Below are positions 24,385-36,161 of a DNA stretch of 64,000 nt, one piece after another; position 1 is the first letter of the stretch; every line of letters begins with the position of its first letter. Source of the DNA: Pelodera strongyloides. Its lineage: Eukaryota > Nematoda > Chromadorea > Rhabditida > Rhabditidae. The position numbers and the translations under genes are program-made. The DNA is taken from NCBI GenBank assembly GCA_036852015.1, contig JAANDG010000113.1, forward strand, positions 248,001 through 312,000. The letters are read 5' to 3'. The notes beneath the pieces were generated by a model. That model was not told where the DNA came from and did no database searches. It saw only the letters and a list, made by a program, of their open reading frames with translations.

Positions 24385-24391
24385 TATATAA
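24385..24391 (+). promoter_or_regulatory. TATA box of the secreted-protein gene
   Basis: TATATAA lies in a GC-rich, CpG-rich segment (24190-24460) unlike the surrounding AT-rich DNA. A start site near CCACTCACTC (24417-24426) would fit the usual spacing and give a 5' leader of about 90 bases. Confidence 0.6.
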
Positions 24392-24512
24392 GCCGCGCGT
24401 CCGGAAACGTAGGCACCACTCACTCGAATAGAGCACTGCCTCTCAAACTCCACTTTTTCCGCATCCGCATATAGTACTCGTTTAGTACTAATCTAATCAT
24501 AGTATCAGAACC

Positions 24513-26005
24513 ATGACGACCTCCATCACAACTGTTTTCTGCCTTATTCTTCTGTCGACTACAGTGTCTGCCAGGTGGTGGCGGGATGAACAAGTTGCTA
24601 AAGTTGTAGACTCAGTAACAGTCACTGAGAAACCAGAGCTACCCTCGACTTCTCCGGTAGAAGTTAAAATTGATGCCACAACAGCAGAGAATTCTGAAAC
24701 TACATCAACTGCTGGACCAGAAAATACTGAAACGCCGCAGCAAACAGAGACTCCTGAAGTTGTACTTGAGAAGTCGACGGAGCAACCGAAGGTCGAAGGA
24801 ACGGCTACTTTGAAAGCGGTCAAAGTTGTGTCCACAGAAAAGACAGAGGAGAAGGTTGCAAGGTATCTACACCTGTTTTTTTTTTTCGAAAACCTGGTGA
24901 CACTAACATGCGGTGTTTCATTTTTCTGCCCCTTTGCGATAACAAGTGAATTTTGCAAGTGAATTTTGTTTAGCAATACCGAAAATGTTGAAAATGTTGC
25001 TTCGACCACTAGTTCTCCTATGAAGGCTAGTATGAAGACTGTGCGACCTGTGGATGTTACTGAGACTAACGAGACCACCGAGGCCACCGGGACCACGGAA
25101 ACTGATGTGAACAAGGTTAGATAACATCCTTTTTTATAAATTTTAATATTAGCTCATTATTCTCTGTGCTGGTGTCTAATCAATGCTTGGACGATTAATT
25201 TTCTTTCATCACGAGATATATTTAGTGAAATTGTAATTCGGTTGAGCCAGGTACATTCTGAATGTGAAATTCTCAATTATTAAATGTTGAAACATTTGTT
25301 TCTCTCGCAAGTTTCTCATTCTTTTATCTCGTTGTCAAAAACGAACCAATAGAACACTTGTTCAGTATACAGCTTAAAGCGTGCTTGTTAGTTTACGAAT
25401 TATGAGCACTTGATTGTAGGAAAACGAAGTGTCATCTACAGCTGAAACACAAACATTCAAAGTTGCAAAGGTCATCTTGAGTACTGAGAAACCTGAGGAT
25501 ACTGCCACCGAGACCAGAAAGGTGATCAGGGCTTCTTTTTATTGTAATTAAGACTTTAATTATTGACCTTAACATTCTCAATTCAAAGGAAAAGTGTTGC
25601 GGAAAGTGTTGCAAAAACCTATTTGTTTACGTGGTCACTTTATTTGCTCACATTCGACGTTGCGAGATCGCGTTTCCCGCTATTCTGGAATATAGTTTAC
25701 TCTGTTGTGTGATGTAGTGCAGTGGAAGATAGTTCATTCCAAACTATGCATCCAAAGTTCGATTCCTGTTGCCATCATTCGAGATTTTTGTTTAGGTGGA
25801 GGAGAGCACTGTGGTTGAGAAGGAGAGTCAGACGGAAGAAAGTACCGTAGTTGACGAGTCACTTAGTGCCTCGACTACCGTGGTCCCGGAGCCTTCCGAG
25901 ACCGTAATGCCAACAGAGGAGAGCGAAGTCTTCTCGAAAATGCTCAAACCCGATCTCGCAACCATCTACAGAAGATTGTTTAACATTAAGCCATTCCGTG
26001 ACTAA
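24513..26005 (+). CDS. Small secreted Ser/Thr/Glu-rich protein, four exons
   Basis: My exon model is 24513-24862, 24974-25115, 25420-25521 and 25796-26005. All junctions have GT...AG borders and keep frame, giving 267 residues. Residues 1-20 form a signal peptide with a hydrophobic core (VFCLILLSTTVSA), followed by RWWRDE. The rest has almost no hydrophobic stretches and is dominated by Thr, Ser, Glu, Val and Pro. EESTVV occurs twice near the C-terminus and TEKPE-like motifs occur in exons 1 and 3. The last 25 residues differ, being basic and aromatic (IYRRLFNIKPFRD), perhaps a short functional tail. No cysteine follows the signal peptide, so it is probably an extended, O-glycosylatable secreted protein. 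I do not recognise a family. The TATA box, leader and AATAAA at 26385 support a complete gene. Confidence 0.75.
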
Positions 26006-26384
26006 GCATTTATTCCAGTTTCGCAGTTTAGACTTAACTTCCATCATTAGTTATCCAGTTTTCCGTTCAACGTATCACGCGGGTCGAAACTTCGCGCCAT
26101 TTTCAACATTTAGATGTTTTTCATCTTCTAGGGAAGTCTACCCTTTAAATTCTCAAAAAAGAATTAGATTACATACGTCCCGTCGAGTCACATGCAACAT
26201 GGTGACCGATGCTTCAAATTTTTTGTCACTTTATTTATTTACTGTTTATATATTCCGATGTGCTCCCTGGTGTAGTCTCCATGAGGCAAGAAAAGGGAAA
26301 AATTTGTCTGTTTGTATAAATTTGCGATCAATTATTTCTTCATGTATTCCAATGCCAACTGTGATTCGTTATTGATCGAGATGA

Positions 26385-26390
26385 AATAAA
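26385..26390 (+). terminator. Polyadenylation signal AATAAA of the secreted-protein gene
   Basis: AATAAA lies 380 bases after the stop at 26003-26005 and is followed by TTTTGTTCAG. It is the best signal I noticed in the presumed 3' UTR. Confidence 0.45.
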
Positions 26391-26399
26391 TTTTGTTCA

Positions 26400-28017
26400 G
26401 AATTTGCCATTATGAAAACTTAACGCACAAAAGGCAATGCAGTGTTTTAAGAGTACAAACAATATTAAAAATAAAAGGTACAAGCGTTTTGAAAGTAAAA
26501 AAAGTGTGTTTTAAAAGTGGTTCCTACAAAAAAAAGGAGACCGGCCACCATCATTTACCAACCAATCAGAGACAATTTGGTGGCCGTTTGTCCAAGCAAC
26601 TTGTTCGATCACTTGGTCTTGGACCACCCAAAGACCAAGAACCGTCTCCTATTGGTCTTTGTCTGTTTTGTACTTGTTACTGGTTATGAAACGGTGATAG
26701 AGACTGCAATCAGTGGCCCAATTTCTGGGAAGGATGCCGCAGGCGCACGAAACCAATATTCAGTTCGGGCCAGTGGTAGCTGTGAAAGTCATAGTCTGAA
26801 GCTCTGAAGCATTATAAAATTGTGTTATATTGACATTGTCAGTTACTCGGTACCTCTGTTGAATACAATAATGTAAACACAAACTATGTTAGCGCTATCG
26901 CGCTCACAAAGGATAGTGAACCACCTTTCATTTTGACATTCTTTGATTTTTGGTGTCGTGCATATGCACCCGATGTTTCGATTTCGGATGTAGAATAAAA
27001 CAAAATTTGCATAAGCGCTTTGTAACGCGGAAGGCGGACTGTTCCAAAGTGTCTCGTGGTGTTTCATGTCGGAAGCGGACACTCCCTTTAAACATAAGCA
27101 AATGTCGCCTCGGAGCCTTTTCTTTGCATATATATTTGCATAACAAACAATGTTTGTTCGATGAATTCAAAGGTGCCAAGTGGACAGTCTTGCGGATATT
27201 TTATAGTCTATAGAACGGTGCATAAAGCATTCACAAGGCGTTGATAATTATATTTATTGTTTTTCGCTCAATAAATGTTCATGACTGGAAGGGTTATAGC
27301 GTTGGGGCTCATAGTTAGAATTTAGACTTCAAGACTGGAAATTTCCAGACAAAAACTGGTATTTAAAAAATGTCCCCTAAACCAATAAGCTCCATAACCC
27401 GTCCTCACATGGAATTTTAACACTTTGGAAGCAAAAAGGACACGGTAAACTTTTGGATGGAACAAAGAAATGAGAGAGTGAAGAGAGTGAATGGGAAAGC
27501 GAGAGACGGAAATGTACAAAAGACAAAAATACCAGTATAGAGAGAGGATTTTTACATATTTATAGGTTTATGCTTTCAGTCTCAAAATTTCGTAGAAAAT
27601 TTGCTCTTTGCAACCTTTTTTTTTCAGGGCGTACCGAAAAAATCTACATTAGGGCAAATTTAGGCGAAACCAGCTTTCTACTAAGTTTGCGAATTCCGGT
27701 AACTCCGGAAATCGACTGAAAACAGAAACCAAAAACAGTGAGATCATATTCAGTGTCCGATATCACAAATATAAATTCAGTGCATTGATTTTTAGCACTA
27801 ATCGATACGTCATGACCTCGGGTTATATTTGTCCCCGGCACAAAACCTGCAAAAAGACACAGAAAGGGGAAATATGTATGAGGGGGAGTATATAAGGGCT
27901 AACACCAGACTGTTTTTTTCTAACAAGCAAATAAGTAGGTGTATGCAGGTCTGGTGTAAGCTCTCAAGTTAAGATGGGGTTTGGGAAGTTTGATGGTTGA
28001 AAAGTGCACGGCAGTAG
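26400..28017. other. Intergenic region between the convergent secreted-protein and TMEM144-like genes
   Basis: No supportable gene. An open frame at 26517-26807 has one hydrophobic patch but no good splice sites or start context. The two flanking genes are transcribed toward each other. Confidence 0.45.
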
Positions 28018-31000
28018 TTAGTCGAACACCTTCTGAATGTCATCGATCTTCGGAACTTCAATGTGATGTGTATTCGGGTGCAAGTTAGAAACGGCAATCA
28101 GAATCACACCGACGGCACCCATCAGCACAGCGATTGTCAGGTAGAGGACGTTGCGCCGACCCTAGAAAGTGTTTGTTTGTTTCTTTGTTTGTGTGCGCGT
28201 TACACTCCGTTGGTGTTCGCTTTAGTCAATAAAAGTGCAAAGGATACCTTAATAGTTTTGAAGACGACGACGTCGAGAATTGCTCCAATGATTGCCGGAA
28301 GCTGTAAACAGGATATACGTGATTTGGTTGGTTGACTATCGTACTAATGCTATTAGATAGTTAAACATTTTAGGCGTAGGTTTAGGTCATAATGTATTTC
28401 AGCTCAAGGGCTTAGGTCTTAAGGGTGGTTTTATAGCGGGCGGTTACTTACCCTTGTGGTAATTGGGTAGGCAACGGTCTGCTGCAGGCGATCACTCGAA
28501 ATGAACCACAATGTCATTCCCATACACCAAAGAGTTCCATAGCAGACGGAGGGGAAGATCAGCTCCCTGAAATTTTATAAGAAAATACAAGAAATTAAGA
28601 TATCACTAAGAAATTATTTTCACCACTACGTACATCCTTATTGAACGTGGTGCTACAAATCGGGATTTCGGTATGATAAAAAAACAGAGGTTAAATCCTT
28701 ACTTGGGTACGTAGGCCTTCTTGCGGAAGATGAGAATGTATGCGAAAAAGAAGAGAGAGGAAAAGAAAAAGACGGTAGAGAAGTAGGAGAAGGCGTAGTC
28801 GAGGACTGCGAAGGTTTTCATCATTGAATATATCGATTGCTATCATCGATTGACGATATTGATTATGACCTTTTTTTGTCGCTTTGTTGTTAATCGTCAT
28901 ATTGTTAATTATTTCTAGCAGTACTAAACTTAGTCCGAAAAAAAGTTCTTAGATCGATTCGATTATTTTTTAATGGGTATATGGAAGCATTTTTAGTCGA
29001 TAAAGCTTACTTCCATATTTTCCAACCAATTGATCGGCTCGTTTTGCAATATCAATGGGACACATCATGAAGCCATGCAGACATCCGAGAACTACCGCCA
29101 TGAACACAAACCTAAAGAGAAAATACACTAAATAAGAGCATTGTTTGATATGTGATATACACCTCTATAGTATATAGTTGTCTACTTCTTATTAATATAT
29201 CGTTGTCTCTATCCGATCTGCCTGAATTCATAGTTAGTGTTGTTAGGCTGTTAGGTAGTTAGTTATGTTTAGTTAGCATATGTGAGTGTGCGAAACGATT
29301 GCGGTGGTGGGCTAGACATGTGCCAGGCCACTCTGCAGGTAATTAACAGTGAATAGTGATTAGTGATATCACATACGGGAGTTCAAGCTTGGGTTTGGGT
29401 GCCTTCTTTCCCTTTCTCTTCTTATGCTTCTTCCTGCGTCCGCCGGCCGAAGTTCTGCTCACGGAAGAGATGGAAGTAGCACTCCTTCGGGATTTCGACT
29501 TGCGAGAGCGGGACGATTTGCGAGAACGCGACGACCTAGCAAAGCACAGAACTTAAAGCGGAATGGCACGTGGTTTAGATGCGACTACTGCTTTCCCATG
29601 TATTGTATGCAAATCGTGGACCGTTCTCCGGGCACAAAATGTCACAACTTGGCTTTGCATAAAAAACATGTGGTGTTTTGTTAGTGAAGCAACAAGCAAT
29701 ATAAGGATAAATAAAAAACACGTTGTTGCATGCATGAGGAAAACCGCAATGTTGTAGCAGACAGTCATACGATACGGACATACAAACAAACAAACAAACA
29801 AACAAACAAACAAACTTACTTGAGCTTGGTTCTCGTAGATTTTCCGCCCGTTGTTCTCTTATCCGTTTTAGCTAAAATAAAAGATGGGACATTTCAAATT
29901 GACGTGAAATAGAATCCAGAGAAATCTCAAGACATTCGATAACAAGTTCCATAAGATTTCAACTAAAGACGTACCCGATTCATCGCCGGCCGCAGTGGTA
30001 CCTGCACCAGTGGTCTCTCCGCCCATGGTTGTACCAGTCTCCCCTCCCATGGTAGTTCCGCCCATAGTAGTGCCACCCATCGTGGTACCTCCCATCGTGG
30101 TACCTCCCATGGTGGTTCCACCCAAAGTGGTAGCACCGGACTCGGCTTCGAACTTCTAAAATTTCCTTAGTTTTAGCCTAAATATTTGTCGATCTTCAAA
30201 GGGGGGTTCTTAGGCTTCCAAGTAATAACCTTGTATTCAAATGTAATTTATGTAATGTAATGTAATTGTACAAATGTACAAAGAATCGAGTTCTACTTGT
30301 GAAAAACGCCCATACCTCAACCTTCATTCTTGTGTGCTTGACGAACACGAAAAGAATTCCACTAAAAAGAGATGATTTATTCAAGAATCGTGGTAATGCT
30401 TGACTTGTGACATGGTCCCTAACTGAATTTTGCGTTAACTTGGGTTATTTTTTCCCACTATTCACATCCGTACAAAGAACAGAACTATTCAGCATTTGAG
30501 GTTCTTCTAGTTTACCTACCATACAATTGTAAAGAGCATTCCAGCGTAGTTGAGTACATTATTGTTGACGGGAGAAGGTGGGAGAAGATCCCCGGGAAGA
30601 CCGAATCGGGCCACCGACCAACCCACGATTACCTAAGAAGAGTTGTAGTGTTCACTTAGCTAAGAGACTTACTAAGGGATGGTACTATTTAATGACAGTA
30701 TGGAGTAAGGACTGATGGAAGTGCGAGATTGTTAACTGTCTTTCTAATGAGGCAGTAAGGCAATACTGAGTATCGGCTAGGTAAAAATCAAAAGAAAATC
30801 ATCGTAATTTTCATTCTTAAATTCAAATAGTTACAATTAAATAAAAGTAAAGATAAAGTGTACCGGGTTATATCAACCGAATCCGCAGAAACGGTGCACC
30901 GGGGTCCGGTTCATTTCTGATGCCGGACGAACTGGCCTTTAAACTTCCCGGAGGTCAATTTTCTCGGGAAGCCGATTTATCTCCGCCGGTTTTACCCAGC

Positions 31001-32543
31001 TACCAACTTTCACACCTTTGGTGAGGTGAACAGTTAAATAGTTACAGTTAAACAATTAAAACCAAGTAATTACCTGCACCGATCCCCAAATGAGCATTCC
31101 CAATCCGGGACCGATTCCGGCCACAATTGGCACAGAGAACACGTTACCTAGATTGATACTAGATTTATACTAAATTTAGAGTTCAGTACCACGGAACTAA
31201 CCCAGAGATGGTTTGAGATTTATCAAGCCCCTTTTTCGTAGATATTTCGGATCTATTGGGATTGAGGTGCCCCAGCGGCGGAGCACGGAAAAAGGGGCGG
31301 GGCTTAGGGCAGAGAGGCTAGAGCGTGATAGCCTATCCAAAAATGACTAATTCTAATGTAGCTGAAAATTTAAAGCGCAACGTTGATAGGAAAATCTATG
31401 TTTTGTTATATTAGCTATATAAGTTGTAAACTAACCAACGGCGAAAAGGCATCCTCCCACAGCTGCAATGTGGGAAAAGTTGGGGAAGTTTTGAGCTCCG
31501 TTAATCACAAAACCGAATAAGAAAACGACAGAACACTGAATCCACTGCACGTAGAATCCTGTAATACCTGTCTACATGAAACAGAGGGTTACACACGAAT
31601 CAATCAATAGGGGTATCGATCTTGTACAAAAGGATGGTAGAAAACTACAAAGTCTTTCGATCAATGTAATTTTTTACGGGGTAAAAGATTTTTTTTAAAT
31701 ATCGAGAAACCATGGTACATCAATAAGCGAATACGTTCCCTTCCAGCAAGGTGTATTATATTCTCTTTATGTAACACCACTAGTACAGCTTACAGAAGTA
31801 AACTCAAACAAGTTTAAATTTTAAAATAAAATAAAATAAACAACTGACCGTCCTTGCAGTCATAGCGTCGTAGTGGCGCAAACATTGTGCCAAAGGCGAG
31901 ACATGAGAGAAGACATGCTAGAAGAGAGAAATAATTAAATACAAGAGAGAGAGCAGAGATGACAGAAATATATATACAGCTACAAGGGGCGTCAGAGAGG
32001 CGGGTCGGTAAAACCATACTAGTAATAGATATAAAGTTAACACCTGCATATCCGACCAACAAATCTTGCTGGCTGGAATCCTCCCCTGGGGCACGCGTCG
32101 AGGTCGAGTCTAGAGAAATCAATTATTGATTGGTTTATGTGATAAAATTTAATCAAGCAATTATCCTTGTGACCCATGACAAGATCCCGCAAGCGACTGT
32201 AAAAAAGCCATATAAATTAGAATAAGCTAATCAATAGCATCAGTTGGCCTCCTTTTGAATAAGGCAGCAAGCCAAAGTCGACCAGTTCAATTCGCGCTTG
32301 ACCAGGGCCAGGAAAGACAAATTTTTGCGCTACAGTAAACCAACCTGTAAACAAATTGTTCGTCGGGATAACTCTGACGGATATCTACAACATAATTTCC
32401 CGAGCTACACGAAAAAAAACGATGTGCTAACCGGTGGCTGTAGTCAGAGCCTTAGTCAGCGCCGTAGTCAGAACCGTAGTCAAATCCGTTTTCATAGTGG
32501 TTGTCTCATTGACATGAGCCTCATCTTCTATCTGATCCCCCAT
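28018..32543 (-). CDS. TMEM144-like multi-pass transporter family protein, fifteen exons
   Basis: Exons in order: 32432-32543, 32044-32109, 31849-31917, 31436-31567, 31074-31147, 30520-30632, 30316-30361, 29975-30155, 29820-29871, 29377-29535, 29011-29111, 28703-28805, 28452-28566, 28248-28301, 28018-28161. They join in frame at GT...AG borders to 506 residues. The N-terminus (1-50) is Thr-rich and polar. Family hallmarks follow: a first membrane segment ending FAPLRRYDCKDG (72-83), FYVQWIQC, an FAVGN segment near 123-128, GLGMLIWG, GWSVARFGLPG (155-165), and a C-terminal half with YPITTR, LPAIIGAILDV and the last helix GAVGVILIAVS. TMEM144 proteins belong to the drug/metabolite transporter superfamily, have about ten membrane segments and are thought to move sugars or metabolites; the substrate is unknown. 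The usual length is about 345. The excess is the polar N-terminus plus a loop of about 130 residues at 205-335 with TTMGG repeats and a Ser/Arg/Lys-rich tract. Confidence 0.9.
29782..29816. repeat. (CAAA)n run in a TMEM144-like gene intron
   Basis: About eight CAAA units lie directly beside the 5' splice site of exon 9, which ends at 29820. On the coding strand the intron therefore begins GTAAGTTTGTTTG. Confidence 0.9.
30036..30122 (-). repeat. 15-bp coding repeats giving TTMGG in the TMEM144-like protein
   Basis: Five consecutive 15-bp units encode TTMGG. A TTLGG unit precedes them and one more TTMGG follows after a short insertion. The units differ at third positions, so the protein repeat is kept while DNA varies. 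They lie in the long loop after the fifth predicted membrane segment. Confidence 0.85.
30841..31035 (-). mobile_element. SINE, 5'-truncated copy inside the TMEM144-like gene intron
   Basis: The sequence matches the copy at 36530-36775 over about 190 bp, including GTGTGAAAGTTGGTAGCTGG, CCCCGGTGCACCGTTTC and GATATAACCCGGT, then an AT-rich CTTTATCTTT tail. It lacks the tRNA-like head of the other copy. It is flanked by AAATAGTTACAATTAA (30825-30840) and AAATAGTTACAGTTAA (31036-31051), a 16-bp target duplication with one mismatch. It lies in the intron between exons 5 and 6, in the same orientation as the gene. Confidence 0.8.
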
Positions 32544-32558
32544 CTTCAGAGGAGACTG

Positions 32559-32570
32559 CCTGAAAGCAAC
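32559..32570 (-). promoter_or_regulatory. 3' splice site 16 bases before the TMEM144-like start codon
   Basis: On the minus strand, TTGCTTTCAG is followed by GCAGTCTCCTCTGAAG and then ATG. It is either the end of a 5' UTR intron or a trans-splice acceptor for a spliced leader. The short leader favours the second, if this is a nematode. No leader gene is seen in the window. Confidence 0.45.
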
Positions 32571-32738
32571 TATAATGTTGATATTATGAAATATCAATAA
32601 ATAAAAACAAGGAAATGTATCGCAAGCGTTTGACACTACATCCTGGCAGGCCACATTTTGAATGATATTTTTTTGTTTAAAGCAATGTAACTAACGGCAG
32701 ATTTTTAAACATATTTTCGACAACTGCATTCCCATACG

Positions 32739-32901
32739 TTGTATGCAAATAAGTGTAATCAGTCTAATAATCGCGCAGTACTACGTTCTCGAGCGCGCAG
32801 CGCACGGCGCAACCAGCCGTGCAGTGCACCAAAGAGATGGAGCGAAGGTGACTGGGTGCACGGTGCGCTGCGCGGTTGCGGACCAGAGTAATTTGCATAC
32901 A
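32739..32901. repeat. Foldback element with GC-rich arms
   Basis: TGTATGCAAAT at the left is mirrored by ATTTGCATACA at the right. Inside, GCGCAGCGCAC (32795-32805) pairs with GTGCGCTGCGC (32863-32873). It is unusually CpG-rich for this region and lies just upstream of the TMEM144-like gene. Confidence 0.65.
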
Positions 32902-34456
32902 CCTCATTGGAATACAGCGGCTCGCGTACGTTTTACTATAATGATGTTTTAAAGGTTTTTATTCAATTACCATTACTATACCATCATCATATAGCAAAAG
33001 TTTATAGAAATGAAAATGGAACACGGAAGCTGTGCAATGTTTCGTTATCAATGTTTGCTTTGAATGCTTTCTTTCTCACCTTTTCAGATAAGAAATGAAA
33101 ACACTAATGCGGAAGTGTGCGGACTTGTATAGGAACGTTTCCCGTCGCGGAAATAACTATTCTTTGAAGTTTTTGTCCCAATTTCTGAGAGTTTAAAAAT
33201 AAAAAGCAACCAACCTTGCCACGAGCAGATGTAACGAATGAAGGCCTTTTTCGAATTCAGATGAACTGTTTAATACGCTAATTAGCAGAAATGTCACTTG
33301 TCTTTCCAGCGAACTATGTACGATTCAGACTACAGACTGATTATTATACTGAAGCCAATTTTTTAATGTTTCAGGAGCACTGTTCTGCTTTTGTGCCTTA
33401 TCATCGTGCTTTTTGATAAAACATAAAGTACGAGTGCTGGGAAGGATAAAATACAGGTTTTTCCTTCTACACAACACCGTGCAGTTCAGTTACACACATG
33501 ATGACATCATAATGTGTACATTCAAGAAAAGAAGGGAAGTGAAAAATGAATCATAAAAAAAAAATTAAAAAAAAAAGCCAGAAACATGTAAGCAAAAATA
33601 AACAAAACACAGCAAAAGTGATTTCTGGCCTGTGGCCGTTATCACTTCATACACAATACACTGATTGTTCTCTTTTTATAAGCGCCGTGTATTACACCAA
33701 ACTACGCGAAACAAAAGACTGCAAAAGAAATGTTCTGTTATGAAAGCTTGAGTAACCAAAACTAAAAGGAAACTGCGAAGTACATTTTCAGACATTATTT
33801 TTAAGCGACACATCTTTATTAGAGCATCCTGATAGAGTGTATTGCCCAGAAAAAATATGACAAAGTGTACAATTAGTAAACTAGTACTTATAGTACTATT
33901 TGAGTTTGTAACTAGAAATGTAAATATGATTCGGTATCTGTGGCTTGCGTCTTTTTGCCAACAAACAGCGCATCGGCGCTGAATGCCCTTTGAAAATACC
34001 TGTTTTTTGTATGCGCCATGTTCAATTATTTTTTTCATGAATTATGTGCAGATTATCTTTGGTAGTTCAGCATAGATAAAAAAAATTGTTTGACACAGAC
34101 GGTATGAACTATGAACCGGTAAAAAATACCCATTTTTAGTTACTGGATTACAGTAGATATGCAATTAGAGGCTGATTATAAATATCATAAATACCCTGCA
34201 GTGTTACGTGTGTGATATGATATATATATATGTCCCTGCAGGGTACTCATTATCGTCCACAGTCCGGGAATTGTTTTCATGCAGGTATTTATCCCCGTAT
34301 GCACTTGCGCACTTTCGAATTTTTGCAGGAAAATTCAAATTTAACTATTTTACACTAGATTTTTCGTGTGAATTTCACGTTTTTCACAGAAAACTTGCTC
34401 CCGCGGGCGACTCCAGGAACCTCCCAGGGTTTTGTGCATACCGGGAGTCGGCCATG
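32902..34456. other. Gene-free stretch
   Basis: I see A-rich runs and short unsupported open frames only. Confidence 0.45.
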
Positions 34457-34496
34457 ACTGGGAGCCTCCCACTGGGGACCCTGGGAGGCTCCCAGT
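34457..34496. repeat. Perfect 15-bp inverted repeat
   Basis: ACTGGGAGCCTCCCA at 34457-34471 and TGGGAGGCTCCCAGT at 34482-34496 enclose a 10-base loop. Degenerate GGGAG/CTCCC motifs lie just upstream at 34420-34450. No T run follows, so it is not a terminator. Confidence 0.75.
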
Positions 34497-34719
34497 GCCG
34501 TTCGTGCATGCGGCCACAGATCATCCTACATGTAATGAAAATCAAATAAAAATAGCGAAAATATCGTGACTGCGTTCCTTAAATGATGCTTAAAGACAGA
34601 AATCAGTTAAATGATCATCTCAAAAAAAAGTGTTCCCCTCTTGGTCCTACCTACGGTATCTAGCTGTGTATCTTCATTTTCTAATTTTCTAATTTTCTAA
34701 AAACTTATCCTATTTAAAA

Positions 34720-34778
34720 AAAAACAAGCAACAAGCAAAAAAAACAAGCAACAAGCAAAAAACAAGCAAAACAAGCGT
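34720..34778. repeat. AACAAGC-type simple repeat
   Basis: Several imperfect AAACAAGCAACAAGC units next to the following foldback element. Confidence 0.75.
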
Positions 34779-34792
34779 TCGTGAACGCGAAT

Positions 34793-35062
34793 ATTATGGG
34801 GTTTCCAAGTATGCTAAAAACCGTGCATTTTCCTTCCAAGTATCAATTGCAAAATAGTGTGCCAATCTACCGTAATTTTACGTAATTTTGACACATCCGC
34901 ATCACAGAAAATTCGCCATCAAAGCTAAGCATTTGTTGAACAAATGGTCCCGTGGCAATCGGTCGTAAAAACTGCCTGTAGATATGCTCGTGTAGTGCCA
35001 AGATACGGTAAATGTTTCGATACTTGGAAGGAAAATCGGCTATACATGGAAACCCCATTATG
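34793..35062. repeat. Foldback element
   Basis: ATTATGGGGTTTCCAAGTAT at the left is mirrored by a similar ATACATGGAAACCCCATTAT at the right. Inner parts GTGCATTTTCCTTCCAAGT and ACTTGGAAGGAAAAT also pair. The arms are about 50 bp and imperfect. Confidence 0.7.
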
Positions 35063-35079
35063 GAAAAATAGGTGTATTT

Positions 35080-35555
35080 TGAAATGGGTTTGAAGTGGCG
35101 CTACCGCCGGATTTTCGAAAACGAAAACTACACTGAGAAACTTGGCCGGTGCGTCGCCAACGTTGGGCCCGAAAAATATGGGCCGCCTACACCTCGCCCA
35201 TAAATGGGAAAGCGGCTCGAGAGACACAGAAAGTGTGGGCGGCTGGTGCGCCCGGTGTGGGCCCGGTGTATGGCGCTGTGTTGGCCAACTAAAATACACC
35301 CGAAAGTTGAAATGGGTTTGAACGTTTAAAATGGCGCTCCGCCGGGTTTTGAACGGATTTTCGAAAACGAAAACTACACCGAGAAACTTGGCCGGTGCGC
35401 CGCCTACACTGGGCCCGAAAACTGTAGGCCGCCTACACCTTGCCCATAAATGGGAAAGCGGCTCGAGAGACACAGAAAATGTGGGCGGCTGGTGCGCCCT
35501 GTGTGGGCCCGGTGTAGGCGCGGTATTGACGAACTAAAATACACACGAAAGTTGA
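35080..35555. repeat. Two direct copies of a 246-bp GC-rich unit
   Basis: TTCGAAAACGAAAACTACAC starts the shared core in both units, 246 bp apart. Both contain GAGAAACTTGGCCGG and GGGAAAGCGGCTCGAGAGAC. The GC content contrasts with the flanks. Minus-strand open frames across both copies carry the duplicated peptide LSHLWARCRRP, but no real gene is evident. Confidence 0.8.
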
Positions 35556-35793
35556 AGATCGCCGTCCTCAGGCCTACACCCTACACCCCCTTTATTATAT
35601 ACCTGTTTTGTCTGACAACATATCATAAATTAATCCAAAATTGGAAAAATACTCAAAATACTCAAAACAAAATATTCACAAACGTAGTTCTTTTTTTATA
35701 AATATAAGAATATAAATCTACATTAAAAATGCTATAGAAATCTTTCCTATTGTCAAAGATTGCAAACAAATATCTTTGTTCGAGCTAGCTGGG

Positions 35794-36161
35794 TTAAAGG
35801 GAATATGTAGGAACTCAGAATGCGCAAAACAAAGGCGAAACTAGAGTTCCTACACCAGACGTGAATTTAAATAGGCGGCTGAATATGCAAATGCGAATAT
35901 TCGAATTTGCATGCGAATATATCTCTGAATAATGCTATTTGACGATATCTGCATGTATTTTTGAAAAAATTTCCATTGCCCCCGACGACGATGTATGGCA
36001 TCGTCTCAAGTAACGCGTTTAATATGGAAAGGCTGAACTTTGTAGTTTATTTTCTGTTAACTGGGAACTTTTGGACAACTTTTGTTGTTGTTTCCTTAAT
36101 GGGGAACACACATTCTATTAATACAGCTTAACTTCAAAAAGGGCATACATATTCCCTTTAA
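35794..36161. repeat. TTAA-bounded element, family F copy 1
   Basis: Starts TTAAAGGGAATATGTAGG and ends with ACATATTCCCTTTAA. The interior includes GAATTTGCATGCGAAT and a CCTTAATGGGGAACAC segment shared with copy 2. Confidence 0.8.

Noticed and set aside
26517..26807. 96-codon frame with a hydrophobic stretch
   Set aside because: No splice borders, promoter or recognisable motif, and it overlaps another frame of similar quality.
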